Position numbers and translations under genes: made by a program. The notes beneath the pieces were generated by a model. That model was not told the DNA's origin, ran no database searches, and worked only from the letters and a program-made list of their open reading frames with translations. A stretch of DNA of 64,000 nt from Sphaerolaimus hirsutus (lineage: Eukaryota > Nematoda > Chromadorea > Monhysterida > Sphaerolaimidae): the NCBI GenBank assembly GCA_964036195.1, contig OZ038457.1, forward strand, positions 1,587,180-1,651,179, read 5' to 3'. Of the stretch, positions 23,314 through 36,214 are shown one piece after another (position 1 is the stretch's first letter; each line of letters starts with the position of its first letter).

Positions 23314-24259
23314 CCATTAACTCACTATGCAATGTGAGAATTCATCTGTCCTCATGCTGGATGATAACTAAGAAAAATCTGATGGCAAAGAAATAGAAAG
23401 GCACGGTGGTCCACATTGGAAATGCACACTAAAATTGCATTTGCACGTTATCAAATGCGAACTGAAATATATCACACCCTGTAACCTGATAGCTATTTTT
23501 CTTAGTTTGATTGTGGTAGCCATAAAGACTTAAGAAAACACAATTGTAGCACACAGTATCCGTTCATTCAAATGGTGCCTTACAGAGTTGTTAAAAAACT
23601 GGTATTGTTTGAAAATGTATACCAAAACATATTGAAAAAATACATGATCTGAGGTGGGAATCATTGGAATTGGCCTCCAGTGCACTAACCACTATGCTAT
23701 TATACCCAGATCACATGACACCAGATCTTAATGTCTTGTTAGGAACAGCACAGTGTTTCTACTATGTACAGATGGACATTCTATTCTAATTGGATTCCCT
23801 GGGGTACAGATACGCAACGGGTGGATACATCTGAAATGTACCCAACCACCCTATGGGGTACCCCACTTTGGCACCTTTCCAACATTCTCTGCTCAAGTTT
23901 ACCCAACTCTCACCGGAGTAGAACTTTGAAGCCATTTTGTGAGTTTGAATTTAGCGCGTCATAGCTCACTTTCAGTGTTCCCGCCTGCGCTGCGCTTATT
24001 TGATCCATTTTTTGTTGGAAATTGTAGGTATGCTTTTTGTAATTTATTGATATTTTTTGTCAGGATTCTCTGGACAACCTGCATTTTTGGGAGGCTTTTG
24101 CGATTGATTATATTTTAAATATGATGATAGTTGTCCTGTTTTGTGCTACATTTGCACCTAGAATTGAAAAAATATTTTTAATACACTGGTTATCTACACT
24201 CTGACAGAAAACTTACTGACCTTCGCATTGCAATGAAAACTATGAAAACGTTACAGGGA

Positions 24260-24467
24260 TACTCGGTGGATCGCAAGCATGCGTTCACAAATACTTATGC
24301 TTCAGTCGATAAAAAGCCAGCAGGATACTTATGTATGCACTTTAACAAATAAAAGCTGCTAAAATGTTTTTTCTTTTCTTTTTTTGACCAATTTTGATTT
24401 TGTCAACGATGACGTCATGATGGAGTGTTTCATTCAGAAAAATGTATAGCATGCGATCCACGGAGTA
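24260..24467. mobile_element. ACTCGGCAGAC-family MITE
   Basis: TACTCGGTGGATCGCAAGCA to GCATGCGATCCACGGAGTA, with GACGTCATGATGGAGTGTTT in the right part. The ends have co-varied with respect to 13761 (GTGGATCGC against GCAGACCGC), so pairing is kept. Confidence 0.75.
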
Positions 24468-24483
24468 TAGGTAAATATGTAGG

Positions 24484-25251
24484 TACCGTATGACTTCGAA
24501 TTACCCCCCCCCCTTGAATTAGCCCCCCTCGAATTAACCCTCCCTCAAAATGGGCTGGGGAAATAATAACCCCCCCCCTCGAAATACCCCCCCCAAATAC
24601 AGTGTAAACAGCATGTACACAACAAATACCACAATGTGTGAACTGTATTATGCAAAGCACACGTTAAAACTGATGACTGAGTGACGTTAGGGGAAGGTTT
24701 ATGTGTATACCGTATTTCCTCGAAATACCCCCCCCAAATTGAGTGTAAAGAGAACGTACATGACAAATACGGCAGTTTATGTTCTGCGTAGTGCAGAACA
24801 CACGTTAAAACAATGTCGGAATCACGTTAGAACAGTGTTTATACCATCTACGTACTAATATAAGTCTACAGAACCTTATAAATGGCAGTTTTTGTTGCAT
24901 TTTTCGACGTCTGCGTACGTTTCAGACGACAATTTCGTACTTGGTTTTCAAAAAATTTCTTGTGAAATAATAACCCCCCCCCCTCGAAATACCCCCCCTC
25001 GTTTGACCCCCCCCCCTCTCGGGACCACTATGAAACAATCACCCCCCGGGGGGTATTTCGAGGAAATACGGTATATACACTTGTAAATGCCTATAAACAC
25101 TCATACGTCTCTGACAATGTTGTATTTTTCTATGTCTGAGTATGGCAAATTTCATAATATTGTTGGCGAAATAATAGACCCCCCTCGAATTCCCCCCCCC
25201 TCAAAATTCGCTGGCGAAACCCCCATGGGGGTATTTCGAGGTAATACGGTA
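24484..25251. mobile_element. Nested pair of family A poly-C MITEs
   Basis: The outer copy runs from TACCGTATGACTTCGAATTA (24484) to ATTTCGAGGTAATACGGTA (25251). Inside it, a second copy runs 24708-25073 with ends TACCGTATTTCCTCGAAATA / TATTTCGAGGAAATACGGTA and its own TA flanks. The inner subfamily (TTTCCT ends) also occurs at 38048-38174. Confidence 0.8.
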
Positions 25252-25323
25252 CATTGTTTGTTTGTGAAGTTGCACAATACAGTTGGGCAGCATATTCATG
25301 GGGCTTCAACGTATGTTTGTGAT

Positions 25324-25635
25324 TAGCATTGAAAAAAAATCATAAATTTTTAGAAAATATAATTAAATATAATCTCAGAAAATCTCTCAAGAAAAAATAT
25401 ATAATTAAATCTCGCTCAAAAGAACCTGGAAAAATATAAACAAATATAAATATCAGAATTTGAGAGATTTTCTGATACTTTTAAAAATCACAGAAAATCT
25501 CTCAAAACGAAAAATATAGGTAATTAAATCTCCCTAGAAAATCGTGGAAAAATATAAACCTCAGAAAATCTTATATTTTCTGAGATTTTCTGAGATTTTT
25601 AAAATATAAATCTCCCAGAGATTTTTTCAATGCTA
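25324..25635. mobile_element. hAT-like MITE, TAGCATTGAAAAAA ends
   Basis: TAGCATTGAAAAAAAATC at the left, TTTTTTCAATGCTA at the right, exact 8-bp duplication TTTGTGAT (25316-25323, 25636-25643). The interior is made of AAATCTC / GAGATTT and ATATAATTAAAT words. Same family as 45506-46804. Confidence 0.92.
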
Positions 25636-26028
25636 TTTGTGATGCATCGTGACAAGTGACAAGTAGGAAAGTAATGAGTGGTGATCAGCGATGGAATGAC
25701 CCATTTCCTGGCACTCGTCCAACAATAATGGTGCGTAAACTTATCAGTTGAACTTTACGTAAACTTGACAGGCAAATTTGTAAATGAAAAATATTTGTCA
25801 CAGGTTGACTTGTCACTTGACTTGCAGATTTTTCTGGTTATGATTTATGAAGGCATTCATTCATTTTACTGGTAATTAGGTTTTTTACATTTTGAATAGG
25901 TAACATTTTACTTTTTACAGGTTTTTCCTTTTGAGGTGAAGTTCTAAAATACATCATGAATGCATCTTGGGCTTCAAAATTAGCTGTGTGCATTTTGCAG
26001 AAGTATTTTGTTGATATGGTGTCTTTAA

Positions 26029-28682
26029 AGTGTGAGGAACATTCACAGCAATTTTTGTCAAGTCCTGCTAAAAGACTTCACAGACTGATTCGCGCGATTA
26101 TTTGTTTCACAAAGGATATTGTATATGTGAATACAAATGAAAAATACCACATATTCACGCACACACAGACAAACTGCTACACAATATTACATACAGGATA
26201 CAAACATGTAAATATACCTATCAGAAATTCAAATCCGGATTTCCAGCATAACGATCAATAGGAGGTGATGCGACAAATTCAACATCACCGCAAATTCAAT
26301 TATACAAAACCGTAAGAGCTACGGTTTTCAAAATTGACATGTGGATAGAACGCACTCGCGTCTATTTTGTGTTCTAATTTTTTTTTTGAAAAATCTGCAG
26401 TGCAATTTTGCGGCAATTTGTCGGTGGACATATTTGACGGCCGACAAATATCGCCGCAAAATTGGTTGAATGCTCAATATCTCGACAACCAGTGCAGATT
26501 TAAAAAAAAAATTAGAACAAAAAATAGACGCGAGTGCGTTCTATCCACATGTCAATTTTGAAAATCGTAGCTCTTACGGTTTTTGTATAATTGAATTTGC
26601 GGTGATGTTGAATTTGTCGCATCACCTCCTATTGATCGTTATGCTGGAAATCCGGCTTAATATGATAAATAAGTATTTACTATAAATACATTTACCTGCA
26701 CCTTTATCACCAATATAAATTTAAATGTAATTGGATTTCTCTGCTACGCCTTGTAATCTGTAATCTGCAGTGTGGTACAGAGTTGTTAAAATTACTGAAC
26801 TTTTTCAAAGTATATGTAAAATACTTTTTACTTACCCCCGAGTACAGGAAATGTAAAATACTTGTTGTATACACCCCTGAGTACGGGAAATGTGAGTTTT
26901 GTTTGAACTTTTGTTATCTGTACTCATGAGTACATGTGAGTAAATACATTTTTCAGGAAAATGTAAAAGCGAGTACTTTTCTCCAGTAAAGTGTAAAAGC
27001 GAATACGTTTTTTATAGAATATGTAAAAGTTGGTATGTAGTTTTTCATGGGAAATTGTTAAAGCGAGTACTTTTTACATGTAAAAAGTGATTTTTACACT
27101 GGATGACATAACTAATGCATTTTTTCTTATTATCATTTAGGATTTCTATCAGAATATGACGCGGATTTCTTCATAGTTTCTTTATTTTAACAACAGAAAA
27201 TTGAAACAAGATAACAATGGCAATACTACATTTTTGTCATCAACAGTTAGGGTTAAAACGGGATCAACTTTTCAGGATTGGAGCAGGATTGGTTTTCTTA
27301 GTTTTTGGGTAAGGGTTGGAATCTGGCTTGGACTTTTGGTGTACTCTGACGCTTGATCTACTACTAGGTCCATCAATAATCACTCCACAGTAGCTCTACA
27401 TATCCGTGTACTCACTTACATTTGACCCATACTGAAATTCCTGAAATAAATTTTCTGTACTCAGGTACTTTTAAAATGTATGTTGACAGGTGAGTGCAGG
27501 TACTTTTTTCAGAGGAAATGTGAATGTATATAGGTACCCAGTACTCAAGTAGATGTATTTTTCATGTAAATGTAAATACATTTTAACAACTATAGCGTGG
27601 TATATGTAATCAGGAGTCTAGGATGGGAGGGAGGGGGTGGTTGGGGGGGGGGTTACTCCCAAATGCTCCAGATTTATCTAACTATACCAGGCACTGCTCA
27701 GCTAAGTATTTATTTGGTATGTATCAATTATTTTGTCTACTAGCCTCTGAATCCCTCTCCAAAATTGGCCAAGTGGTAGGTCAATTTGTAAATGAGAAAT
27801 ATTTGACAGTTTAATTTGTCACTTGAGTTACCTGTTACCACCATTTTTTGTGGTCACTTATCAACTTGCATATTTTTCTGGTTATGATTTATGAAGACAT
27901 TGGACACATTTTACTGGTAATCTGATTTTTTACATTTGAAATAACAATTTACTTGTTACAGGTTTTTGATTCTGAGGTGAAGTTCTACCCCCGGGGGTAC
28001 AAATATACAAGACCCCTGTATATTTACATACCTAGCAATGTAACCTAAGTTCTGAATTTTATATCACGATGCTACATGTCAGAGTTGTGAAAAGTAACGG
28101 GCGCTTTGAAAAGTTTATCTAGGTAAACTAAATCATTTTGAATTTACTCACTGCCAGAAAGTGAACATTACCTACCTGGGAAAATATAAAAAAATTACCT
28201 AAATACCTGAGAAAATATCATTTTTGGCTAAGTGCTCGCATTTTCGGCGCCCGAGCATTGAATATCAATATGCTATTTTCCATCACTGAATTAATTATTT
28301 AGATTAGATTTTAACTTTTTAAGTCAGCAGTACACTCATTTGCCACTCATTTATGAATGCTCCGTGAATTTTTATTTTTATTTTTGGGTCTCGCAGAAAA
28401 TACTAAAAATATATTTGAATATGATTTTTAAGTTGTTTAAACACGCTTGACGGTACCGTTGTATAAATCCAATAGTGACCTGACACTCAGCACGCACAGT
28501 AATTTAAATATGTCTTATGTTGGAAGCGTGCCAATGGTTATGCAAGCAGCGATTTTTGTGAAAATACATTTGAAAAATTGTCGTGAATCGTTTTAACAAA
28601 TTCATTTTTTTGTGAATGTACCACGCATTAAATGTCATTGAACCATGCATGCAAAGTGCTGTCACTAGAGTTATACCTTGTA
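26029..28682. repeat. Long dispersed repeat 'Q', copy 2
   Basis: Direct copy of 5021-7926 with scattered substitutions and indels. It lacks the CGATAT hAT (site intact near 27990) and contains its own palindrome at about 26233-26656. About 200 bases to the left (25760-25960) is a further piece of repeat Q's interior, so two copies or a rearranged copy abut here. Confidence 0.8.
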
Positions 28683-29120
28683 CATATGACATTATTATAC
28701 GTGACATTCGACGCTTGACCGAACTTTGCCAATTTACACTTTTCAGAACTGGCACCAGATTAAAGAACGAATAAAATGCTGTAACTTCCAATTTCAATTT
28801 TAACAAATTACAATTTTGAGTGGCAACAAACGAGCGTCCATTGAGCGTCACATCATATTTCAATGGAGACCAACGTTTGCTCTCGAGAAGTCATTTCAAC
28901 ACATTTGCTTGATTATTTGCTCGCGTGACACCAGCGTAGCGTGCAAATTTGCATCCAATAATCACTAACTGCCTTAACTGTGGCTACGCACACTATTTAG
29001 TTGACGGTGGGATGTACGTCAACTAAGAAATCAGGTTTAAACGAGTTTCAGTTGACGCAAATGGGTAATTCCCAATTCCCATCATTCCAATGTTCGCTCA
29101 ATTTGATAGAGGTTAAACGT

Positions 29121-29615
29121 GACGTGTCCCCTTCGAATCAACCACAGTTGTTAAAACGTAGTTTACGTTTATTCGATAAAAACGGATACTCGGGTACTGC
29201 GTAAATACGTTTACGTTTCCTATAGAAAAATACCGGTACGCACTTACTCGCGTACTTTTCGAAAGTACGCGAGTACTGAAAACGTATTTAAATGGTACAT
29301 AGAAAGTGATATTTTGACAGGCAGAAGTGACAAAAGTATGGCATTTTCCTAAGAAATACTTATCGGGAGATAAACGCATCTTTGATTTATTCTAGAGCAA
29401 AAATCGACAAAATTTCTGACTTTTATGTTTTCTGCTAGAGAAACGGTACTCACTTTCACGCTTTCTGTGAGAAAAATAGTCGTTTTTACGTTTTCTGTGA
29501 GAACAATACTCAGTTTTATATTTTCTCAGAAAAAAAGTATTTTACTCACGTTTTACACAGTGTAAACGTTTCCTGTGCTCAACCGTGAGTAACAAAAATC
29601 TATAATCTAGGTAAA
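29121..29615. repeat. Repeat 'S', copy 1 (GTAAATACG / ACTCGCGTACT words)
   Basis: Begins GACGTGTCCCCTTCGAATCA and ends near CTATAATCTAGGTA; matches 36808-37980 closely. This copy is uninterrupted at about 29560, giving an empty site for the element inserted at 37259-37934. Confidence 0.8.
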
Positions 29616-29727
29616 CCTCCCTCCACTTTAATTTCCACCATGGGATAAATAAATAGAACTTGAGGTTTATTTTCCTACATTTTTAGAGGTAAATTTTCCA
29701 CCGCATTTCAGAGGTGTGGGTGAAAAC

Positions 29728-31364
29728 CAGAGTTGTACAAATACTGGTATTTTTGGAAAACGTAAACGTAAACGTAAATACCTTTTCCAAATCATAAGTA
29801 TAAATACTAAAACGTAAGGTATTTTTAAAATACCAAGGAATACGTAAAAAAAAACGTAAACGTAAAAATTTTATACATGTAGTATTGGTCATTTTGCTTT
29901 GGGAAATACTAGGGTGTCAAATTTCCGTTTTCCGTTTTCCGTTTCCATTTTCCGCAGGCAAATTTTTTCCGTTTTCCGTTCCGTTTTCCAGCCGCTGAAA
30001 TTTTTTTTCCGTTTTCCGTTCCGTTTTCCGGCCACCTTTTTTTCCGTTTCCGTTTTTCCGGCTCATTTTCCGTTTTCCGGTTAAATTTTCAGTTTTTCCG
30101 CCTTTTTTCCGTTTTCCGGCTCAATTTTCAGTTTTTCCGCCTTTTTTCCGTTTTCCGCCTCAATTTTATGCTTTCCGCCTCATTTTACCCTTTTCTGGCT
30201 CAACTTTCTGTTTTCTGTTCCAGCCAAACTGGTAAACAGTCATGCAGATTGTCAATTATGTAAAACAAATTCTGTTTCCAGCAAAATTTCAGGGAATTTT
30301 ATCGTTTTTTTAGGCAAAATTTCAGCAAATTTGTCCATTTCCATGCAAATTCCATTTTTCTGTTTCCGTTTTTCCGGCCGCTTTTTCCGTTTGCCGGCCA
30401 CTGAAACTTTTTTTCCGTTTCCGTTTTCCGCCAAGTGCAAATTTTTTTCCGTTTTCCGTTCCGTTTTCCGGCCGCTGAAATTTTTTTTCCGTTTCCCGTA
30501 AAAAAAATTTTTTGACACCCTAGGAAATACCATTATTTTCAGCTTTATACAGGTCAATTGCTGATTTCCATACAATATTTTTATGTTTTTAGCACTACAT
30601 GCTCACCATAATGAACTACATCGAGTCAGACAACTATAACAAATCATAATCTAACACAAACAATGGTGATATAAACATCAAAATTGAGCAAAAGTAACAC
30701 CTTTTTGTCATTCAATCTGATCAATAACTCTCTCAAATGTTTCCATATCCCAAATGGATCCTTTTACCAAATTTCAAAAGCCCAGCATGGCGAAATGGAC
30801 GCTCTACAGCACCGTTTCAGTGCATTGCAACTTTTAAAAGCATTTGTTTGCCTATTTTGGAAAAATGTCCCATAAAATATACTATGACATCTGAAGACGG
30901 AACCTAAAATTGTGTCAAATTTTTCATCATAAATATTACATTTCTTTCACTTTTTTGTTCATAATTTGTTGTCAGTTTATGACAAAATACAGTTACATTT
31001 TTATATGCAACATTGACTCCAGCCAGTAAACAATAGTGGCTATGTATTGGACTGTATGAAATATTTGAGGTATTGTCTGTAATCATTCTGATCGATGCAC
31101 TAAAGCGATCGCCACATCATTCTGATTAAGTGCTCAAGCATCATAATCGGTAGAAAATTCATGGAAATATGCAGTTCCGTCCGTGGGCACGGCCACTAAG
31201 AAACTACTTAATATCGGAATTTTTACGTTTTCCCAAGTACCCGGGTATTTCCGTCAGGTAACAAAACGTAATGGTATTTTTGGAAAACGTAAACGTAAAC
31301 GTAAATATAAATACCCGAATAACCGGGTATTTCGGGTAAATGTAAATACGTTTTTCCAACTCTG
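29728..31364. mobile_element. hAT-like element, CAGAGTTG ends, GTAAACGTAAATAC words
   Basis: CAGAGTTGTACAAATACTGG at the left and CGTTTTTCCAACTCTG at the right, flanked by an exact 8-bp duplication GTGAAAAC (29720-29727, 31365-31372). Both ends carry GTAAACGTAAACGTAAATA words. A second hAT (29910-30522) has inserted into it; without that the element is about 1 kb. No transposase frame. Confidence 0.9.
29910..30522. mobile_element. hAT-like MITE, TAGGGTGTCAAA ends, TTTTCCG array
   Basis: TAGGGTGTCAAATTTCCG at the left and TTTTTTGACACCCTA at the right, with exact 8-bp duplication GGAAATAC (29902-29909, 30523-30530). Nearly the whole interior is TTTTCCGTTTTCCG with GCCGCTGAAA and GGCTCA punctuation. 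Its terminus resembles classic animal hAT ends (CAGGGGTGTCAAA type). Confidence 0.95.
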
Positions 31365-32096
31365 GTGAAAACAACGGGGAATAATAAAAATTACGTAAAT
31401 GACCTAAATTATGTAATTTAATTTAATTGAATTTTGGATAGAGCGGATTTTAGCACAAGTTATTTAAGTAGAATAAATCACTCATACATTGAGGACTTCC
31501 TAGTAAGAATGGTCCCTCCGCACAACGAAACAAAAAAAAACAACATATATAGATACACGGATGAAAAATTTCCCAAAAATTTACAATTTTATCATAATTA
31601 GTTGTATTTCGAAGGTGAAATGTCTCGAATGAACACCAACTAGCAAAATTAGACATTTATAAATCTCAAGGCTGTTCCTAACATATATGTCAAATCACCC
31701 ATGAACAATTATGTATATTTTTGTTAAATTTATTTTGTTGTTGTGTGTGCATGCATACACCATAGTTGTTAAAATGTATTTACAATTGCTTGCAAAAAGA
31801 CGTAAAACTACTTGAGTACTGAGTAAATACATTTACATTTCCTCTGAAAAAAGTACCTTTACACATACTTTTGAGAAGTACAGGAAATGCATTACTGAAA
31901 TTTCTACCTATATGTGAAATAAAAAGTAACTATGTAGATACACAGTTATGTATTTACAGAAGTGCTAGGATTGAATATTAAAAAACATTGTTATGTCTTC
32001 CAGTGTAAAAATCTAAAATGCACATGTTTTTACATATTCTATGGAAAAAATAGGTATACCCTGGTTACTTTACACCTTGCACGCGTGGTTCCCGCT

Positions 32097-33932
32097 TAGG
32101 GTGTCAAAAAATTAGGGTTTTTTACGGAAAACGGAAAGGTAAAAAAAAATTGTCGGCCGGAAAACGGAAAAATGAAATGCTGGAAAACGGAAAACAGAAA
32201 GCAAAATTTTCACGGAAACGGAAAAAAATAAAGTGAAATTAGCACGGTAATAGACAAATTTGCAGAAGGAAAACCTGCATACAGGTTTGCCTGTTTGGCT
32301 TTGATTGTGGTAGCTGTACATTCTGCAACTATGGATCATGCCTGTAACTTCACTTGTAGTTCAAGCTTAACTGAACCAACAAAAAATCATCAAAAAGTAG
32401 CCATAGTGGCCATAGGAAAGGAAACACTATGACAATTTCACAGTCTAGAAGCAGTGGGAATCACTGATGACCCCTATGCAATTGATGACAACATTGCAGA
32501 GGAGATGATAATAAATAGCATAAAATTCAACGACAACAACAAACGATACTATATTGACTGGCCGTATAAAGAGAGTATCAGTGACCTGCCCACTGGAAAA
32601 GCAGAAGCCTTGGTGCGGTTCAAATCACTGATAAGAAGATTCAACAAAGATCCAAACTTATTCTAACAATACGGGAAAGTTTTGGACAGCCAACTAGAAA
32701 AGGGAATAACTGTGACAACAAAACAGACAACAAGGGGATTCATCACCTGCCACACCAGCCAGTAATCACGCCGGGCAAATCGACATCATGCAGAATCGTG
32801 TACAATGGGTTGGCAGGTAAGCCCAGTTTAAATGAGTGCCTTTTTAGAGGACCAATTACAACACCATTAGCACTGGGCCTACTCCTGAGGTTCAGGGCAG
32901 GCAATCTAGCATAAGTTGCCAATATTGAAAAGGCATTTTTGCAAATAGGATTGCATGACCAAGCTATAGACTACACATGATTTTTCTGGCTGAAAGATGC
33001 CTCAAAACCAGTAACTGAAAATAACTTAATAGTACTTCATTATAAAACACGTACTGTTTGGACTTGTCTGCAGCCCAGCAATTTTGGGAGCAGTCATAAA
33101 ATACCATTTAAATGTGACAATAAACAACATGAATGAATATGAAGAAAATGAAGGGGAATGAAACCAGTTGGCGATGATAATAAACAACATTTATGTCGAT
33201 AACTTCATCATGAGTGTCACGAATGAAGTTGAAGCTTTAGAACTATATTACAAAGTCAAAGCTTTATTTAACCAATGTTCTATGAACATGAGGGAATGGC
33301 TGTCAAACTCCAGATCAGTCATGAATGAAATAGCAGAAAACGACAGGAGTCCAAAGGTGAATAAAATTGTCGCAGTAATGGGCATGAAATAAAATCACCA
33401 AACGGACATGCTGGCAATATCAACACCAAAATTGCAAATTGACAGCATCACAACACCAACCAGACGAAACTTGAATAAATTATTGGTGTCAGCATATGAC
33501 CCAATTGGGTTCACAGCACCTGTTTCACTGACCCTGAAATCCCAGTTGTCAATGCTGCTCCAAGGGACAAAAACAACACAATGGCATGAGCCAATTGAAG
33601 ATAAATACAGATTGGAAAACCAATGGAAAAATGCCAGAAAACTGAAAATTGAGCCAGAAAATGGAAAAATGGCCTGGTAAAACGGAAACGGAAAGGTAAA
33701 AATTTTTCAGCCGGAAAACGGAAAAATGGGCCGGAAAAACGGAAACGGAAAGGTAAAAAATTTTCAGCTGCCGGAAAACGGAAAACGGAAAGGTAAAAAT
33801 TTTGCGGCTGCAGGAAAATGGAAAACGGAAAGGTAAAAATATTCGGCTGCCGGAAAACGGAAAACGGAAAGGTAAAAAATTTTCCTGCGGAAAGGCGGAA
33901 ACGGAAAACGGAAACGGAAATTTGACACCCTA
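32097..33932. mobile_element. hAT-like element carrying a BEL/Pao fragment
   Basis: TAGGGTGTCAAAAAATTAGG at the left, GGAAATTTGACACCCTA at the right, exact 8-bp duplication TTCCCGCT (32089-32096, 33933-33940). The ends carry the same GGAAAACGGAAA words as 29910-30522. The middle (about 32430-33680) is a decayed BEL/Pao polymerase fragment without LTRs. The element sits within an older repeat with CTGGAAGTGTGCCAACG / TTGGCACGCTTCCAACACG ends (to about 34140). Confidence 0.92.
32430..33680 (+). pseudogene. Degenerate BEL/Pao retrotransposon pol fragment
   Basis: Three open pieces on the plus strand (about 32436-32666, 33168-33392, 33408-33680) and weaker ones between look like consecutive parts of a BEL/Pao polyprotein. 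They are the pre-RT segment with SLEAVGITDDP, RT with VANIEKAFLQIGLHD and a YVDN active-site box, and the post-RT block with YDPIGFTAPV. Stops, frameshifts and missing stretches (for example TAA at 32664, TAG at 32911, TAA at 33390) break it, and no protease, integrase or LTR is present. A dead fragment. Confidence 0.8.
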
Positions 33933-34141
33933 TTCCCGCTGGAAGTGTGCCAACGACGGTTAACGCGTGCGATTTTCAAAAAAAGATGACGAAATTGATT
34001 GTTGTTATAATGTTATTCATTAACATATTCACATCGATGAATTTTTTCATCTTTTTATGGAAATCGCATGATTTTATCATCATTGGCACGCTTCCAACAC
34101 GAGACATAAATCAGTGTGAGGGCAGAGTATCACGTGCGCAG

Positions 34142-36014
34142 AGTATACTTGCTTTCACATTTTCATGGAAAAACTATTGTTACTTATGTTTACCCATGTA
34201 TATAAGTAAAAAGTTACTTTACAGTTTCTGTACTCGAGTGCTAGTAAAACAAATATTTTACATTTACATATACTTTAAAAAGTTCATTAATTTGAACAGC
34301 TCTGGCATACACCAGTAGTGTAAAAAATACATTTCCTGTGCTCATTACTTAGTAGGTTTACGCATCTATTTTTTTCGAGTAAAAGTAAATACATTTTTTG
34401 CAGCAGTGCGGTGAATTTTAGATGAACAATTCATTCAGGTAAAGTAAAATAGTTTTTTAGATTTCTGTAAAAAGCTATATAAACACCTTCCCGGTCACGT
34501 CCGGCACCCAATTTTCGATAACACTTGTGACATCCTATCTCCAGTTCTAGAGTGCGCCAGAAGCTGAAACTTGGGGAAAATATTGACGGAACCCCCCTCT
34601 ATTTCGCATGAATTTGGGGTGTCGCGGCGACCCCTTAGAGGGTGCGTCGCCATAAGTACAAAAAATTTATTGGCTTTTCTGGTGTCCCTCACAGGTCCGG
34701 CACCCACTAATTTTTGAGCTGTGGGAGGGGTGTGGGGGTTAATTTTGGTTGATCTGTAAGTAAGGAGAGTTTCCAGGTTCGGGTTTCGACGGAGATTTGT
34801 TTGAATGAAGGAAATGATAAGTTTTCTAAGTATTTATCCTATTACCTACAAGGTTTTTAATTTGTATTTTCTGTCTTTATTGCGCCACGCAACGGTACTT
34901 TTTTAGGTACACACAAAAGAACAGAGATGCTACACGCGATACAAAAATACATGTATTTATGTATTCAATGGGAACAGCGACTGCCCGCAGTTTGTTTACC
35001 TGCGCGCGCACACCTTTCCATGACAATGAAACGAGTGATGACAATGAGTCACAATACTTACTAGAGCCCAGGTCCAAAAGTGAGACATAACTCACGAACA
35101 GTGACATGAGAGACATAAGTTCGATTTAAGTAAAGGTCCCCAAATTGCAGGTATGTTTAAAAGGCATGTTTAAGGCAGGCAGTTTCAAGTGAGCCGTGGC
35201 TCGGTGGTAAAACACTACACTCTATACGAGTATCTTGTCCAAAGAGTCTACAGCTTTGTACTTCGGGTTCGGAGCATGCTCTGAGCCCAGCCGCCGAGCC
35301 GAACCGATACTCACTTTTTGCACTTTTTTGTAAAACAATTTTTAAATGTCATTTATAATATATTTAGAGATTCATACTTATACCATTTAAATTAATCCCA
35401 GTTTCTCGAGCATTCCATTTTTTTATAAATGAGATTGATTTCAAATATTCACAAAATGAAATCAGCAAGCGGTAATAAATCTACGCGTACAAAAAGTACC
35501 ACGCAATACGCGATCAGACTTTGCAGGCCACACCTAAATCCGTGAATTATATACACACAAAGAAAACCGGTCAACCAAACAAGAGCAACCCACAAACCAC
35601 CAAAAAATCATAAAAACAACAAACCTCCAGCAGCCATAGTAGCAGCCCCTCCCTCCTGCCCAACAATATGCCCGATGTCATGGAAGAATGCAGCTAGCAC
35701 CACATAGGGGTCCCTGTTTTGGCGCAGTGCCAAGGCACCACACTGGCGCGCGTGCATATTGTTGGACACTGACTCTCCCAAGTAGTCGGTGTCACCGTAT
35801 TGGTGCAGCAGAAGTGAAAAAATTTGACCATGTTTGGGTAGGGTTGGCCGATGTTTTTTTAAACGTTTAAAAAAACAAAAAAAACATGACGTCCGAAATG
35901 TTTTTTTTTTTTAAACATCGGCCGAAATTTTTAGTACTAAGCACTAGGTATTTTGCAAAATTTTTGCGCGCAAGCGCGCAATTTCGCACACACATTGACA
36001 ATGCTGGTTGTTTT
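34142..36014. repeat. Repeat 'R', copy 1 (holds an HD-domain exon)
   Basis: Direct copy of 47494-49330 (and 31930-32060 continues it leftwards, matching 44790-44962). From left: CTTTACAGTTTCTGTACTCG, a TAAACACCTTCCCGGTCACG half-foldback at 34482, CGGTACTTTTTTAGGTACAC, a tRNA-like stretch at about 35195-35300, then the HD exon (minus, 35625-35838) and a hAT-type end TAGGGTTGGCCGATG at 35839. Cut by the second gap. Confidence 0.8.
35625..35838 (-). pseudogene. HD-domain (PhnZ/TmpB-like diiron oxygenase) exon fragment, copy 1
   Basis: Minus strand, open throughout. It reads QIFSLLLHQYGDTDYLGESV then SNNMHARQCGALALRQNRDP then YVVLAAFFHDIGHIVGQEGG. The YG-x-x-DY-x-GE-xVS-x-x-x-HA block followed about 28 residues later by AAFFHDIGH is the start of HD proteins related to PhnZ and TmpB, mixed-valent diiron oxygenases of organophosphonate breakdown; the first metal His (NMHA) and the HD pair are present. 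It ends with G|GTTTG, a plausible donor. The 5' side runs straight into a transposon end (TAGGGTTGGCC at 35839) with no acceptor, so this copy is disrupted. No other exons of the gene were found. Family assignment is by motif reading. Confidence 0.7.
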
Positions 36015-36214
36015 NNNNNNNNNNNNNNNNNNNNNNNNNNNNNNNNNNNNNNNNNNNNNNNNNNNNNNNNNNNNNNNNNNNNNNNNNNNNNNNNNNNNNN
36101 NNNNNNNNNNNNNNNNNNNNNNNNNNNNNNNNNNNNNNNNNNNNNNNNNNNNNNNNNNNNNNNNNNNNNNNNNNNNNNNNNNNNNNNNNNNNNNNNNNNN
36201 NNNNNNNNNNNNNN
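36015..36214. other. Assembly gap (200 N)
   Basis: 200 N inside the TAGGGTTGGCCGATG hAT-like element; the sequence before it matches 49147-49320, so the missing part probably resembles 49320-49845. Confidence 0.99.

Noticed and set aside
29910..30522. CRISPR-like or satellite array of TTTTCCG
   Set aside because: It has no spacer structure, and defined transposon ends with an 8-bp duplication bound it; it is the body of a MITE.
35195..35300. tRNA gene (TGGCTCGGTGG box A, GGTTCGG box B), second copy at 48515-48615
   Set aside because: Promoter-box-like strings are present but no consistent cloverleaf forms, and the two copies differ by an indel in the middle. Treated as a tRNA-like part of repeat R.
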